From JBDNFP01 sp041689775 (GTDB lineage Bacteria > Bacteroidota > Bacteroidia > Cytophagales > Spirosomataceae), in NCBI GenBank assembly GCA_041689775.1, contig JBDNFP010000255.1:1-50956 (forward strand): a stretch of DNA of 50,956 bases. Reading direction: 5' to 3'. The first letter of the stretch is position 1; the number at the start of each line of letters is the position of its first letter. Under the pieces are notes generated by a model. That model ran no database searches. It worked only from the letters and a program-made list of their open reading frames with translations, and was not told the origin of the DNA. A program made the position numbers and the translations under genes. This document shows positions 1 to 7,995 of the stretch, in pieces.

Positions 1-156
1 CACGGGCAACTCGCGCCACTGACTGCCCGTCTTGACGCGGTGTGCGATCGAACGCACAATCCGCCACAGGCCGACTTTACATTCTGGCCCGCGCTTTCCT
101 TTCGACAGGTGCGGAACGAGGTGTTGGTTGATGATTTTTTTCGTTAATTTGAGCAT
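1..156 (-). CDS. IS5/IS4-type transposase, N-terminal fragment (runs off window edge)
   Basis: Reading leftward from an ATG at 154-156 there are 52 open codons up to the window edge. The peptide begins MLKLTKKIINQHL and continues through HLSKGKRGP, GLWRIVRSIAHRV and a GSQWRELP segment. The basic start followed by a GxQWRxLP motif is the N-terminal pattern of IS5-group transposases (DUF4096-like region), which bind the element's ends. The DDE catalytic part would lie outside the window, so completeness cannot be judged. The element's end should lie within the next roughly 100 bases to the right; no terminal inverted repeat can be confirmed without the other end. Family assignment is by recognition of these motifs only. 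Confidence 0.6.
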   Translation of the reverse strand, partial: MLKLTKKIINQHLVPHLSKGKRGPECKVGLWRIVRSIAHRVKTGSQWRELPV

Positions 157-426
157 GGTCGTAGATGTTTTGGTTGTCAAGTCGTTTTTTTAAACTTAAC
201 GCTCTACGGCCTTTTTTCATAAATCCACACAAACTTTGAACAGCTTCATTGGAATCAAGAGCAAAAAAGGCTATTAATGAGGTGGATTACCGACTCACGT
301 CAAGTTAACTTTCATACAACTTCAATCTGGCTGTAGTTGGTCATTAACTCATTTTGCAAACTATACATAGCTACCGCCAGATTGCATCTGCTGGTCAAGC
401 CCAACGACAGTCTATAACTGCCGGTA
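157..426. other. Intergenic region between transposase and aminotransferase gene
   Basis: No convincing gene lies here. It should hold one terminal inverted repeat of the insertion sequence whose transposase starts at 156, but only one end is visible. A short inverted pair, GCCTTTTTT near 209-218 and AAAAAAGGC near 263-271, could form a hairpin. No insertion target duplication can be recognised. Confidence 0.4.
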
Positions 427-1257
427 CTATTTGCCCCAAGTCTCCACTAATTTCACAAATAACTCCTGTAGCTTAAACGTACGGGTGCCAGGAGTGCCGG
501 AGCCGATGGGAAGGTCGCCTACTTGGACGATGGGCATGGCCCATTTGGTGGTACTGGTAGTGAATACTTCATCGGCGTTGACAAGTTCGTCGAGCAGGAT
601 GGGCCGTACCTGTACATCGAAGTGCGGGGCGGCTAGTTCCAGGATCGTCCGGCGGGTTATACCGTTGAGGATGTTACGGTCGGGGGTAATGAGGGTATCG
701 CCTTTGAAGAGGAATACATTGCTGCGGGTAAGCTCGCTGATCTCGCCGTCCTTGTGGAAAAGAAGATCGGCGGCTTGCTGTTGCTTCATTTCGTCGGCCA
801 TCAGCACCATGTGGAGGTAGTTGGTGGTCTTGATCTCGGGCAGGTCGCGGACATAGTTGTACGTAAGTACTTTAATACCTCTGAGGAGTCCGGCGGGGTT
901 ATCTTTGGGTAACGGCTCGCAGCGAATCAAAAAATTGGGTTGTACCACGCTGACGCTGTCGGGTGCGTAGCCGCCCGTGAGCACAAACCGAAACGCCACC
1001 TCAGCCTCGCCCGAAAGCGTATGTAACTGACTCAGAATTTCGGCGGTTTCATCCTGAGTAAGAGGTAGGGGTAGTTTTAGCAGCCGGGCGGAGTTCTCAA
1101 ACCTTGCCCAGTAGTCATTCCAGCGAAAGGGAACGCTATTGTAGGTACGGAAGTAGTCGAACATACCGTAGCCACGCAGTAAACCGAGGTCATTGGTAGA
1201 AAAACAGGCCGAGTCAATCGGCATAATCTGGCCGTTGAGGTATAGGTGGTGGGGCAT
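427..1257 (-). CDS. Class IV aminotransferase (branched-chain / D-amino-acid / ADC-lyase fold)
   Basis: A 276-residue PLP enzyme of fold type IV. Family features are the start MPHHLYLNGQIMPIDSA followed by the conserved DLGLLRGYGMFDYFRTY segment, the likely Schiff-base lysine in EIKTTNYLHM, and the ISELTRSNVFLFKGDTLITP and NGITRRTILELA segments of the cofactor site. Such enzymes transaminate branched-chain or D-amino acids, or cleave 4-amino-4-deoxychorismate; which applies here cannot be decided from sequence. The frame is open further upstream, but the start at 1257 was chosen because family similarity begins there and the upstream stretch is not protein-like. It is the last gene of the minus-strand block, 122 bp after the sugar-binding lipoprotein gene, and may not belong functionally to it. 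Cytosolic. Confidence 0.85.
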   Translation of the reverse strand: MPHHLYLNGQIMPIDSACFSTNDLGLLRGYGMFDYFRTYNSVPFRWNDYWARFENSARLLKLPLPLTQDETAEILSQLHTLSGEAEVAFRFVLTGGYAPDSVSVVQPNFLIRCEPLPKDNPAGLLRGIKVLTYNYVRDLPEIKTTNYLHMVLMADEMKQQQAADLLFHKDGEISELTRSNVFLFKGDTLITPDRNILNGITRRTILELAAPHFDVQVRPILLDELVNADEVFTTSTTKWAMPIVQVGDLPIGSGTPGTRTFKLQELFVKLVETWGK

Positions 1258-1301
1258 AGTACAGGTAGGTGATTTGGGCGGGAGTTGAAAAAAGGAACTC
1301 G

Positions 1302-1318
1302 TTGCGTTTATAACGCAA
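1302..1318. repeat. Short palindrome TTGCGTT-TAT-AACGCAA followed by ACCAGC
   Basis: A perfect 7-bp inverted repeat with a 3-base centre lies just upstream of the aminotransferase gene. The same AACGCAAACCAGC tail recurs at 6801-6813 after another GCGTT/AACGC palindrome, so this looks like a dispersed intergenic element rather than a gene-specific operator. Confidence 0.5.
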
Positions 1319-1379
1319 ACCAGCCTTAGTAAACGGGCGCTACACAAAAATGACAAGAAAATCTGACAATAAAAGCCCT

Positions 1380-2309
1380 TTATTTCAGAAATTTGGCCAC
1401 ATTCTCCTTCGTTACGAGCTGAAAAGGAATAAGTACCTCGGCCTCGTAGGGTCGCTTGTTGATAATTTTCAGGGCTGTTTCAATGGCCTGCGAGCCTTGT
1501 TGCTGAGCGTTCTGGTACACAGTGGCGTCGAGCGTACCTTTTTGTACGGCCTGTAAGGCATCCGGGATAGCATCCACGCTTACCACTACTACTTTATCTT
1601 TCACACCCGCGGCGGTTAGGGCATTGACGGCCCCCAGGCCCATTTCGTCGTTGTGGGCAAATACGGCGTTGATCTGTCCGCCGTACGACTGAATCCAGTT
1701 TTCCATCAGCGACATGGCCTTGGCGCGGTCCCACTCGCCGGTTTGGCTGGCCAGAAGTTTTAGTCCAGGGTATTGCTTTAATACCTCTTTGGCGCCCTGC
1801 TCCCGTTGAATCTGTGCGGCCTGCCCCATGTAGCCGTGGATCATGATGACGTTGCCTTTACCACCTAATCGCTCGGCGATGTATTTCATGGCGATGCGGG
1901 CCGATTCTACGTCGTCGGAACCCACAAAGGCGGTGGGTTTGGTAGAGGTAGCGGAGTTGACGTTGATGATGGGAATACCTGCGGCCTGCGCCTTCACGAC
2001 GGCGGGGGAGCTGGCATCTACCTCACAAGGGTTCATGATAATGGCGTCGACGCCCTGGGCAATGAAGCTTTCGACTTGTTCAATCTGTTTCAGGGCCGAG
2101 CGCTCAGCGTCCACGGTAATGAGTTCTACACCCGCTTCTTGGGCTTTTTTCTCGATTTCGTCGCTGACATTGACGATGAATTCATTCTGCATACTCAGCA
2201 TCGTAACGCCGATGACGGGCTTGTCGCTCCCACCACTGTCACCTGTTTGGTTGCAGCTGACTAGCGTGAGGGTAGTGAGGAAGAGGGAAAGGATAGTAAG
2301 GCGGTTCAT
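1380..2309 (-). CDS. Sugar ABC transporter substrate-binding lipoprotein (RbsB family)
   Basis: A 309-residue periplasmic-binding protein of the ribose/galactose/inositol class (Peripla_BP_4). The start at 2309 gives a signal peptide ending in LVSC, so Cys19 is the probable lipidation site; a lipid anchor suits capture close to the inner-membrane permease. The mature part has the expected order: VIGVTMLSMQNEF, EQVESFIAQGVDAIIMNP, FVGSDDVESAR, NVIMIHGYMGQAAQIQR and FAHNDEMGLGAVNAL. The segments around FVGSDD and the MIHG loop are reminiscent of inositol- and ribose-binding proteins, but ligand specificity is inference. It follows permease and ATPase genes in the order ATPase-permease-binding protein on the minus strand, with a 176-bp gap to the permease that holds an inverted repeat. 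Its role is to deliver a monosaccharide or polyol to the permease. Confidence 0.9.
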   Translation of the reverse strand: MNRLTILSLFLTTLTLVSCNQTGDSGGSDKPVIGVTMLSMQNEFIVNVSDEIEKKAQEAGVELITVDAERSALKQIEQVESFIAQGVDAIIMNPCEVDASSPAVVKAQAAGIPIINVNSATSTKPTAFVGSDDVESARIAMKYIAERLGGKGNVIMIHGYMGQAAQIQREQGAKEVLKQYPGLKLLASQTGEWDRAKAMSLMENWIQSYGGQINAVFAHNDEMGLGAVNALTAAGVKDKVVVVSVDAIPDALQAVQKGTLDATVYQNAQQQGSQAIETALKIINKRPYEAEVLIPFQLVTKENVAKFLK

Positions 2310-2351
2310 GGTTAATTTAGGTACTAGTTGGTGATAGGTGAACTCCGAAGG

Positions 2352-2443
2352 TTTTACCACAGAGTTTGGTGAGTTATTACATAGAGTATGTATTTACTCT
2401 CCGTGCAACTCTGTGCTAAACTCCTTTTTACTCTGTGGTAAAA
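2352..2443. repeat. Inverted repeat with TTTTACCACAGAGT arms between permease and binding-protein genes
   Basis: TTTTACCACAGAGT at 2352-2365 is the exact reverse complement of ACTCTGTGGTAAAA at 2430-2443. The 64-base interior carries further ACTCTGTG and CTCCGTG words. In the transcript the arms could pair and shield or stabilise the upstream permease message; it may equally be a dispersed ACCACAGAG-type element. Confidence 0.6.
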
Positions 2444-2485
2444 AAAGACTACTCCTAAAACTCCAAACCCCACCAAACCTACTAC

Positions 2486-3469
2486 CTACACCGCTTTACG
2501 ATTCAAACCGTCGAGCACTACGGCCCCGATGATGATGATCCCCATCACTACCTGCTGGTAGTAGGAAGTGACGTTGAGGAGGTCGAGGCCGTTACTGATG
2601 ACCCCGATGAGTAGGGCCCCGATGAGGGTACCCGTCATAGTACCGCTTCCGCCGGAGGTACTGGTACCGCCAATGATAGCCGCTGCGATGGCATCCAGTT
2701 CAAAACCCTGTCCGGCGTTAGGCTGCCCGGTGGTAATGCGGGACGTCAGTACAATACCAGCCAATCCGGCCAGCACGCCACTGAGGATATACACCATCAT
2801 TTTAATTTTCTCAACGGGAAGGCCCGATGCACGGGCGGCTTGCTCATTGCCTCCCACGGCGTACATATACCTACCCCAGATGGTTTTGTGGAGTAACAGC
2901 GAGCAGAGTATAAAAACTACTATCAGAATAATGATCGGAAACGGAATGCCGAATACCTGTCCACCGCCGATGAAATTGAAGGTGTCCGAGAGGTTAGAGA
3001 CAGGCTTACCTTTACTCAGGATGAGCGCCAGGCCCCGGCCAATGGTCATGGTTCCGAGCGTGACGATGAAGGGCGGTACTTTACTTTTGGTAATCACCAG
3101 ACCGTTAAAACCGCCAATCATAAGGCCTGCGCCCAGGGCCATCACCAACGGAACAATGAGCGGGTAGGCGTCGGGATGGGCAAACAGAGCCGCTACCACG
3201 CCCGTGACGGCTACCATAGAACCCAGAGAGAGATCAATACCGCCGGTAATGATGACAAACGTGACGCCAAAGGCCAGCAGGGCGTTGATTGACACCTGAT
3301 TGACGACGATGGTGAGGTTGGACACCGTCAAGAAGCGGGGGGTACACAAAGCCAGGGCTATGCAGATGACTATCAAGGCTAAGAGAATGCCAAAAGTACC
3401 CACGCCCTGTATCCATTTTTTGTACGAGCTACTGGTTTGGTTGAAGAGGGAAGTAAAGGTGTTATTCAT
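2486..3469 (-). CDS. Sugar ABC transporter permease (RbsC family)
   Basis: A 327-residue, very hydrophobic protein of the BPD_transp_2 family, with roughly eight to ten membrane segments starting near residue 22. Family hallmarks include FVIITGGIDLSLGSMVAVTG near the first third, PPFIVTLGTMTIGRGLALI, GGNEQAARASGLPVEKIK (the cytoplasmic loop that contacts the ATPase) and GFELDAIAAAIIGGTSTSGG. It forms the channel of a ribose/allose/inositol-type importer, working as a dimer with the ATPase encoded 39 bp upstream and the lipoprotein encoded downstream. The length is normal for RbsC. Specificity is not readable from sequence. Confidence 0.93.
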   Translation of the reverse strand: MNNTFTSLFNQTSSSYKKWIQGVGTFGILLALIVICIALALCTPRFLTVSNLTIVVNQVSINALLAFGVTFVIITGGIDLSLGSMVAVTGVVAALFAHPDAYPLIVPLVMALGAGLMIGGFNGLVITKSKVPPFIVTLGTMTIGRGLALILSKGKPVSNLSDTFNFIGGGQVFGIPFPIIILIVVFILCSLLLHKTIWGRYMYAVGGNEQAARASGLPVEKIKMMVYILSGVLAGLAGIVLTSRITTGQPNAGQGFELDAIAAAIIGGTSTSGGSGTMTGTLIGALLIGVISNGLDLLNVTSYYQQVVMGIIIIGAVVLDGLNRKAV

Positions 3470-3508
3470 ACGGTGAATGTACAGTTGACGCGATGATTGG
3501 TTTAATAC

Positions 3509-5005
3509 TTATCCATGTATGGCATGTTCCATAATCCGTTGCTGAGTGGCTTCTTCTTTGGGTAGCAATGCCGTTTGACGGCCTTGGGATAGCACAAGTA
3601 CCCGATCGCAGAGGCCGATAATTTCGGGTAGTTCAGAGGATATCATGAGTATGGCGATGCCCTTTTCGGTGAGTTGTCGGATCAGTTTGTATATTTCATG
3701 CTTGGCTCCGATATCGATGCCCCGGGTGGGTTCGTCGAGGATGATAATATCCGGCTGGGCTAACAGTACTTTTCCAATTACAACTTTCTGCTGATTACCG
3801 CCGCTGAGCTGCATAACGCCTTGGTCTAGTCCGGCCGTTTTGATGTGTAGCTCAGATACCATGAGCTGGGCAGCTTCCTGTTCGAGGCGGTTTACGATAA
3901 AGCCCTGGTTGACGTAGTTTTTCAGGCTTGATAAGGTAAGCGTGTGCTGCACCGACATACCCGGAATACAGCCCAGGGCCTTTCGGTCTTCGCTGACGTA
4001 GCCGATACCGAGTTGGATAGCTTCCTGTGGGGTACGGATGTTTACTTTTTGCCCTTTGATATAAATATCTCCTTTGGCCAAAGGGTCCAACCCAAAAATA
4101 GCGCGGGCTACTTCGGTACGTCCGGCACCCATGAGTCCGGCGAGGCCTAGTACTTCCCCGGCGTGCAGATCAAAACTAATATCAGTAAATTTTCCCGGCT
4201 GAGTCAGGTTGCGTACCGATAATAGTACTTCCTCCTTTATTCCAATGGCATCCGGAAAGAGGAGGTCAATCTGCCGACCGACCATGAGGGTTATTAATGC
4301 GTTTCGGTCGAGTTCGGAGGCGGGCTTGGTGGCAACGTATTGGCCGTCGCGCAGTACGGTGATGGTATCGGCAATCTGGGCGATTTCCTCCATTTTGTGG
4401 GAGATGTAGATAATGGCGACACCCTGCGCTTTCAGGTCCTTGATGATGCGGAAAAGAGCGGCTACTTCCTTATCAGAGAGCGCCGAAGTAGGCTCGTCCA
4501 TGATGATAATCCGGGCGTTATTAGAGATCGCCTTGGCGATTTCGACCATCTGCATTTCGGCCACGCTCAGGTACTTCATCTTAGCGCGGGGATCAAGGGC
4601 TACGCTGAGGGTACTAAGCAGGTTCTCCGTTTTCTGGTAAATATCCTGATTATCGATCCAGCCGGGTAGCCAACGGGTAGTTTCACGACCCAGAAAAATA
4701 TTATCGGCCACGCTGAGTTCTGGTACCACCAGAAGTTCCTGATGAATCATGGAAATGCCTTTTTTTAGGGTATCCTTTACATCTCGGATTTTTAGAGGCT
4801 GGCCTTCGAATATGATTTCTCCCGCATCTGCCTTTTCCAAACCCATCAAGATTCTCATCAGGGTAGATTTTCCCGCCCCGTTTTCTCCCATCAAGGCGAG
4901 TACCTCGCCTTTGTGCAGCGTGAGCTGCACATCATCCAGGGCCTTGATACCACCGAAAGATTTGGAGAGGTGGGTGATTTGGAGAATTGGTTCTGAGGAG
5001 TTCAT
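3509..5005 (-). CDS. Sugar ABC transporter ATP-binding protein, duplicated NBD (RbsA family)
   Basis: 498 residues with two ABC domains in tandem, the usual size for RbsA/MglA/AraG. Domain 1 has Walker A GENGAGKST (residues 40-48), signature YLSVAEMQMVEIAKA and Walker B IIIMDEPTSAL. Domain 2 has the family's degenerate Walker A GAGRTE, then LSGGNQQKVVIGK and IIILDEPTRGID. It energises uptake through the permease encoded 39 bp downstream. It is the first gene of the transporter trio. The 560 bp upstream are filled with repeats, so the promoter could not be recognised. Confidence 0.95.
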   Translation of the reverse strand: MNSSEPILQITHLSKSFGGIKALDDVQLTLHKGEVLALMGENGAGKSTLMRILMGLEKADAGEIIFEGQPLKIRDVKDTLKKGISMIHQELLVVPELSVADNIFLGRETTRWLPGWIDNQDIYQKTENLLSTLSVALDPRAKMKYLSVAEMQMVEIAKAISNNARIIIMDEPTSALSDKEVAALFRIIKDLKAQGVAIIYISHKMEEIAQIADTITVLRDGQYVATKPASELDRNALITLMVGRQIDLLFPDAIGIKEEVLLSVRNLTQPGKFTDISFDLHAGEVLGLAGLMGAGRTEVARAIFGLDPLAKGDIYIKGQKVNIRTPQEAIQLGIGYVSEDRKALGCIPGMSVQHTLTLSSLKNYVNQGFIVNRLEQEAAQLMVSELHIKTAGLDQGVMQLSGGNQQKVVIGKVLLAQPDIIILDEPTRGIDIGAKHEIYKLIRQLTEKGIAILMISSELPEIIGLCDRVLVLSQGRQTALLPKEEATQQRIMEHAIHG

Positions 5006-5054
5006 AGTTTCTGTTCTGATCGAAAAGGTGTCACTCCTCCGGAGCTTTTGCTTT

Positions 5055-5400
5055 CTAACATGACGTATGCATGCTACTGAGGTTTGACCCCTCTGGGGCC
5101 TTTGCTTTCATTCTTTTAACTCTGACATTGTGCTACCCTGAGCTACGAACGAAACACACTATGGTGATCTAGGTGTGTATTTGCTCGTTACGATTTGTTT
5201 CCCTAACATGACGCACGCTACTGAGGTTTGCCCCCTCCGGGGCCTTTATGTTTATCCTCTTAATTCTAACATCGTGCTACCCGGAGCTACCAATGAAACA
5301 CACTTCGGTAATCTCAGTGGGTAGGTACTTGGTACGATTTAGATTCCCTACATGACGAATACTACCGTTAAGGCTACCCTCCGGGGCCTGCATTTGAATG
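5055..5400. repeat. Three diverged tandem units of about 147 bp with CCCC-TC-GGGG cores
   Basis: The words CTAACATGACG (5055), CTAACATGACG (5203) and CTACATGACG (5348) mark three unit starts spaced 148 and 145 bp apart. Each is followed at a similar offset by a small palindrome of the form CCCCTCTGGGG or CCCTCCGGGG. Units 1 and 2 also share a CATNGTGCTACCC..GAGCTAC stretch and AAACACACT. No protein is encoded. It resembles the CCCC/GGGG intergenic repeats common in Bacteroidota genomes. Confidence 0.75.
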
Positions 5401-5417
5401 TCCTATTCTATGACAAA

Positions 5418-5520
5418 GCCCCAGCGGGGCGATACCTTAGTAACAGCAGCCAAATTAAACGCTTTCAAACCCCATCGGGGCGAGACCTTCTTTCGATATA
5501 GTATCGCTCCGATAGGGCTT
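5418..5520. repeat. GCCCC-NN-GGGGC REP-like elements
   Basis: GCCCCAGCGGGGC at 5418-5430, CCCCATCGGGG at 5470-5480 and a diverged copy ATCGCTCCGATAGGG near 5503-5517 are small palindromes, each followed or preceded by CGATA/CGAGACC/GATA words. They continue the tandem array just upstream and end 48 bp before the stop codon of the dehydrogenase gene. They may fold in RNA between the dehydrogenase and transporter genes; a function is not shown. Confidence 0.65.
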
Positions 5521-5567
5521 GCAGAAAAAAAAGCTACTAAGGTGATATCTCGAGGGGACTATTAGTA

Positions 5568-6731
5568 CTACCCAATATCAACCGCTACCCCGGTATCCTT
5601 CCAGCTACGATCAGCGGCGGAATTGAGGACGGCTTCGCATACCTTCTGCGTTTCCATGGCATCCTGAAACGTCGGGTGGCAAGGCTCACCGGTTTCCAGA
5701 CTCTTAAAGAAATCGGCTACCTGATGCACAAAGGAGTGCTCGTAACCAATGCTCGTGCCGGGTATCCACCAGCGGTCCATGTAGGGTTGATCGCTGTCCG
5801 TTACTAAGATAGACCGCCAGCCGCGTACGATACCATCGTCGCCGTGGTCGAAGTATTCCAGGCGGTTCATATCGTGCAGGTCCCAGCGGATCGAGGCATG
5901 CTCACCGTTAATTTCGAAGGTGAAGAGAGCTTTGTGACCTCGCGCATAACGCGTGGACTCAAACAGTCCCAATGAGCCGTTCTTGAAGTGGCAGTGGAAA
6001 ATACAAGCATCGTCGATGCCGACTTTCTGAATCTTACCGCTCTCTTGGTGCATCCGTTCCTTGATAAATGTCTCGGTCATGGCCGATACATCGGTGATAG
6101 CACCGTTGATCCACATAGCCGCGTCAATACAGTGGGCGAGTAAATCACCCGTCACACCTGATCCGGCCGCGTCAGCATCCAAACGCCAGAGGGCCGTGCC
6201 TCCCTGAGGTAGGTCGGGGCTGATGGTCCAGTCTTGCAAGAAGTTGGAACGGTAGTGAAATATCTTTCCTAGTTTACCCGAATCAACAATCTGCTTGGCC
6301 AGCGTCACAGCCGGGATACGGCGGTAGTTGTACCAAACGGTATTTTTAACTCCTGCCTTTTCAATGGCATCCACCATCGTTTGGGCCTCGGCTTGGGTAC
6401 GGGCCAAGGGTTTTTCGCACAGGATCATCTTGCCTGCTTCGGCAGCGGCAATGGCTATCTCGGCGTGGGTATTGTTGGGTGTACAGATGTCTACGGCATC
6501 AATGTCGTCACGGGCGATGAGTGCTTTCCAATCGGTTTCGTAAGAAGCGTAGCCCCACTGCTCCGCAAAGGCTTTTACTTTATCTTCGCTGCGTGAGCAG
6601 GCTGCCTGAAGTACCGGACGGTATTCATATTCAGGAAAAAAATCACCGAGTCGCTTATATCCATTGGTATGCGTACGTCCCATCAATCCGCAGCCGATCA
6701 GGCCAATTCGTATTTCTTTTTTATCGCTCAT
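5568..6731 (-). CDS. Gfo/Idh/MocA family NAD(P)-dependent sugar dehydrogenase
   Basis: 387 residues. The N-terminal Rossmann fold is shown by IGLIGCGLMGRTHTNGYKRL, then DIDAVDICTPNNTHAEIA and the hallmark CEKPLA with the catalytic Lys107. The C-terminal alpha/beta domain has GDLLAHCIDAAMW, carrying the Asp/His pair typical of inositol- and glucose-dehydrogenase relatives. No signal peptide, so cytosolic. The family oxidises or reduces a sugar or cyclitol hydroxyl with NAD(P); members that act at C3 make or consume 3-keto-sugars. Neighbours are a TIM-barrel isomerase gene 109 bp upstream and the sugar ABC transporter beyond the repeats downstream, so it likely acts on the imported compound. 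The substrate is unknown. Confidence 0.92.
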   Translation of the reverse strand: MSDKKEIRIGLIGCGLMGRTHTNGYKRLGDFFPEYEYRPVLQAACSRSEDKVKAFAEQWGYASYETDWKALIARDDIDAVDICTPNNTHAEIAIAAAEAGKMILCEKPLARTQAEAQTMVDAIEKAGVKNTVWYNYRRIPAVTLAKQIVDSGKLGKIFHYRSNFLQDWTISPDLPQGGTALWRLDADAAGSGVTGDLLAHCIDAAMWINGAITDVSAMTETFIKERMHQESGKIQKVGIDDACIFHCHFKNGSLGLFESTRYARGHKALFTFEINGEHASIRWDLHDMNRLEYFDHGDDGIVRGWRSILVTDSDQPYMDRWWIPGTSIGYEHSFVHQVADFFKSLETGEPCHPTFQDAMETQKVCEAVLNSAADRSWKDTGVAVDIG

Positions 6732-6763
6732 AGTTGTTTTAGCTGTTAGTTATTTGGTATTTA

Positions 6764-6813
6764 CGCGTTGCAAACGCGGTTCTCAGAGGTTCGCGTTGCA
6801 AACGCAAACCAGC
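6764..6813. repeat. Paired GCGTTGCAAACGC palindromes
   Basis: CGCGTTGCAAACGCG (6764-6778) and GCGTTGCAAACGC (6793-6805) lie 14 bp apart between the isomerase and dehydrogenase genes. The second is followed by AAACCAGC, a tail shared with the palindrome at 1302-1325. Probably a dispersed intergenic element; a paired operator is the alternative. Confidence 0.55.
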
Positions 6814-6840
6814 TTAAAAGATAATGGGCCAAGTTCCCAA

Positions 6841-7875
6841 TCAGGCCTCGTACCAGCCGTGCTTCTTCCGTACCTGGATGAGGGTAGCCAGAATGTCGTT
6901 CCAGGTTTGCTGGTTTTCCATTACACTATTGTCGAACATACAGCCGTCCCAGCAGATATGGCTAAATTTTTTGGTAAGATTACCGTTCTCATCGCGCAGC
7001 CAGAACCCGGCATCTTCGGCCACGTTCAGTTTTCCGTTTGGATCAGTAGCGAGGCAGTGGCGGCCGGTTTTGTCGTGTGAACCCGTGCCGTGAACCGTAC
7101 CGTCGTTCTGGGCTACGTGGAAATCCAGCGTCCAGGGGCGAAGCGCGTCGGACATTTTTTTGAGGGCGGCGGTCAATATCTCCCGATCCTGCCAGTCGTA
7201 ATCTATGGGTAGGATACGTTCCTCGGGGCGGTTGTAGCCCATCGTGTACAGCAGTGTATGCGACATATCAGCCTGGAAGCCCATATTGGGCCGATCTACC
7301 ATTTCCAGCGTTTCGATCATCGTTTTCCAGCCGTGCATACCTCCCCAGCAGATCTCGCCCTCGGCGGCTAGCTTCTCGTTAAATTCTGCTGCTACATCGC
7401 ACGCCTCGCGGAAAGTGCCTGCAATAATTTTGGTGTTTTTAACCGGATCCTGGGCCCACTGCTCGGGACTACTAGCCGAGTCAATACGAATGACCCCAGA
7501 TGGACGAATGCCTATTTCCCGGAAAATCTTACCGAAGTTGCAGGCTTTGCGTACCATTTCTACGAAGACCTTCCGGTCGTCGTCGCTTCCTAATGTAGGG
7601 CCACCCCAGATCGGAGCAACGAGGCTACCTACGTTGAGGCCGTAGCTCGCTATTTTCTCACCCAGACTCCTGATGTCGTCTTCGGAAGCATCGATGTCTA
7701 CGTGTGGGCCAAGCAGCCCAAGGTCAACACCATCAAATTTCTGGCCGTCTACTTCTGCTTTGGCCGTCATTTCCAACATGGTATCGAAGGAGATTATGGG
7801 TTCTGAATCATCACCTTTACCCACGATTCCGGGCCAGGTGGCGTTATGAAGTTTGGGATAATTGTTTTCGGGCAT
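6841..7875 (-). CDS. Sugar (phosphate) isomerase/epimerase, xylose-isomerase-like TIM barrel
   Basis: 344 residues from the start MPENNYPKLHNATWPGIVGK; an in-frame extension upstream is AT-rich, low-complexity and was left out. The AP-endonuclease-2 type TIM barrel (PF01261) is suggested by DGVDLGLLGPHVDID, GLNVGSLVAPIWGG, RPSGVIRIDSA, GEICWGGMHGWKTMIETLE, MGFQADMSHTLLY and the LDFHVAQNDGTVHGTGSHD loop that would supply metal-binding residues. Cytosolic. It lies between the cupin isomerase gene (upstream, 120 bp) and the Gfo/Idh dehydrogenase gene (downstream, 109 bp), an arrangement that fits interconversion of oxidised or keto sugars. Which epimerisation or isomerisation it catalyses cannot be told. 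Confidence 0.8.
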   Translation of the reverse strand: MPENNYPKLHNATWPGIVGKGDDSEPIISFDTMLEMTAKAEVDGQKFDGVDLGLLGPHVDIDASEDDIRSLGEKIASYGLNVGSLVAPIWGGPTLGSDDDRKVFVEMVRKACNFGKIFREIGIRPSGVIRIDSASSPEQWAQDPVKNTKIIAGTFREACDVAAEFNEKLAAEGEICWGGMHGWKTMIETLEMVDRPNMGFQADMSHTLLYTMGYNRPEERILPIDYDWQDREILTAALKKMSDALRPWTLDFHVAQNDGTVHGTGSHDKTGRHCLATDPNGKLNVAEDAGFWLRDENGNLTKKFSHICWDGCMFDNSVMENQQTWNDILATLIQVRKKHGWYEA

Positions 7876-7995
7876 GGTTTTAGAGTTCAGGTGTTTAAAG
7901 TTTATGAGTTTAAGGTCCATTGAGTTTATAAATTTCAAAAGTATATGAGTCAATGTGTTTTATATTTTTACAAATAACTCACATACTCTCGTTAC
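7876..7995. other. AT-rich spacer with TTTATGAGTTT / AAACTCATAAACT words
   Basis: The spacer repeats the word ACTCATAAACTC and its complement several times. It can fold weakly. No gene or clear promoter is seen; similar low-complexity wordplay occurs in other spacers of this cluster. Confidence 0.4.

Noticed and set aside
5055..5520. CRISPR array
   Set aside because: The repeat period is about 147 bp with diverged units and small palindromes; there are no 25-40-bp identical repeats with unique spacers and no cas genes.
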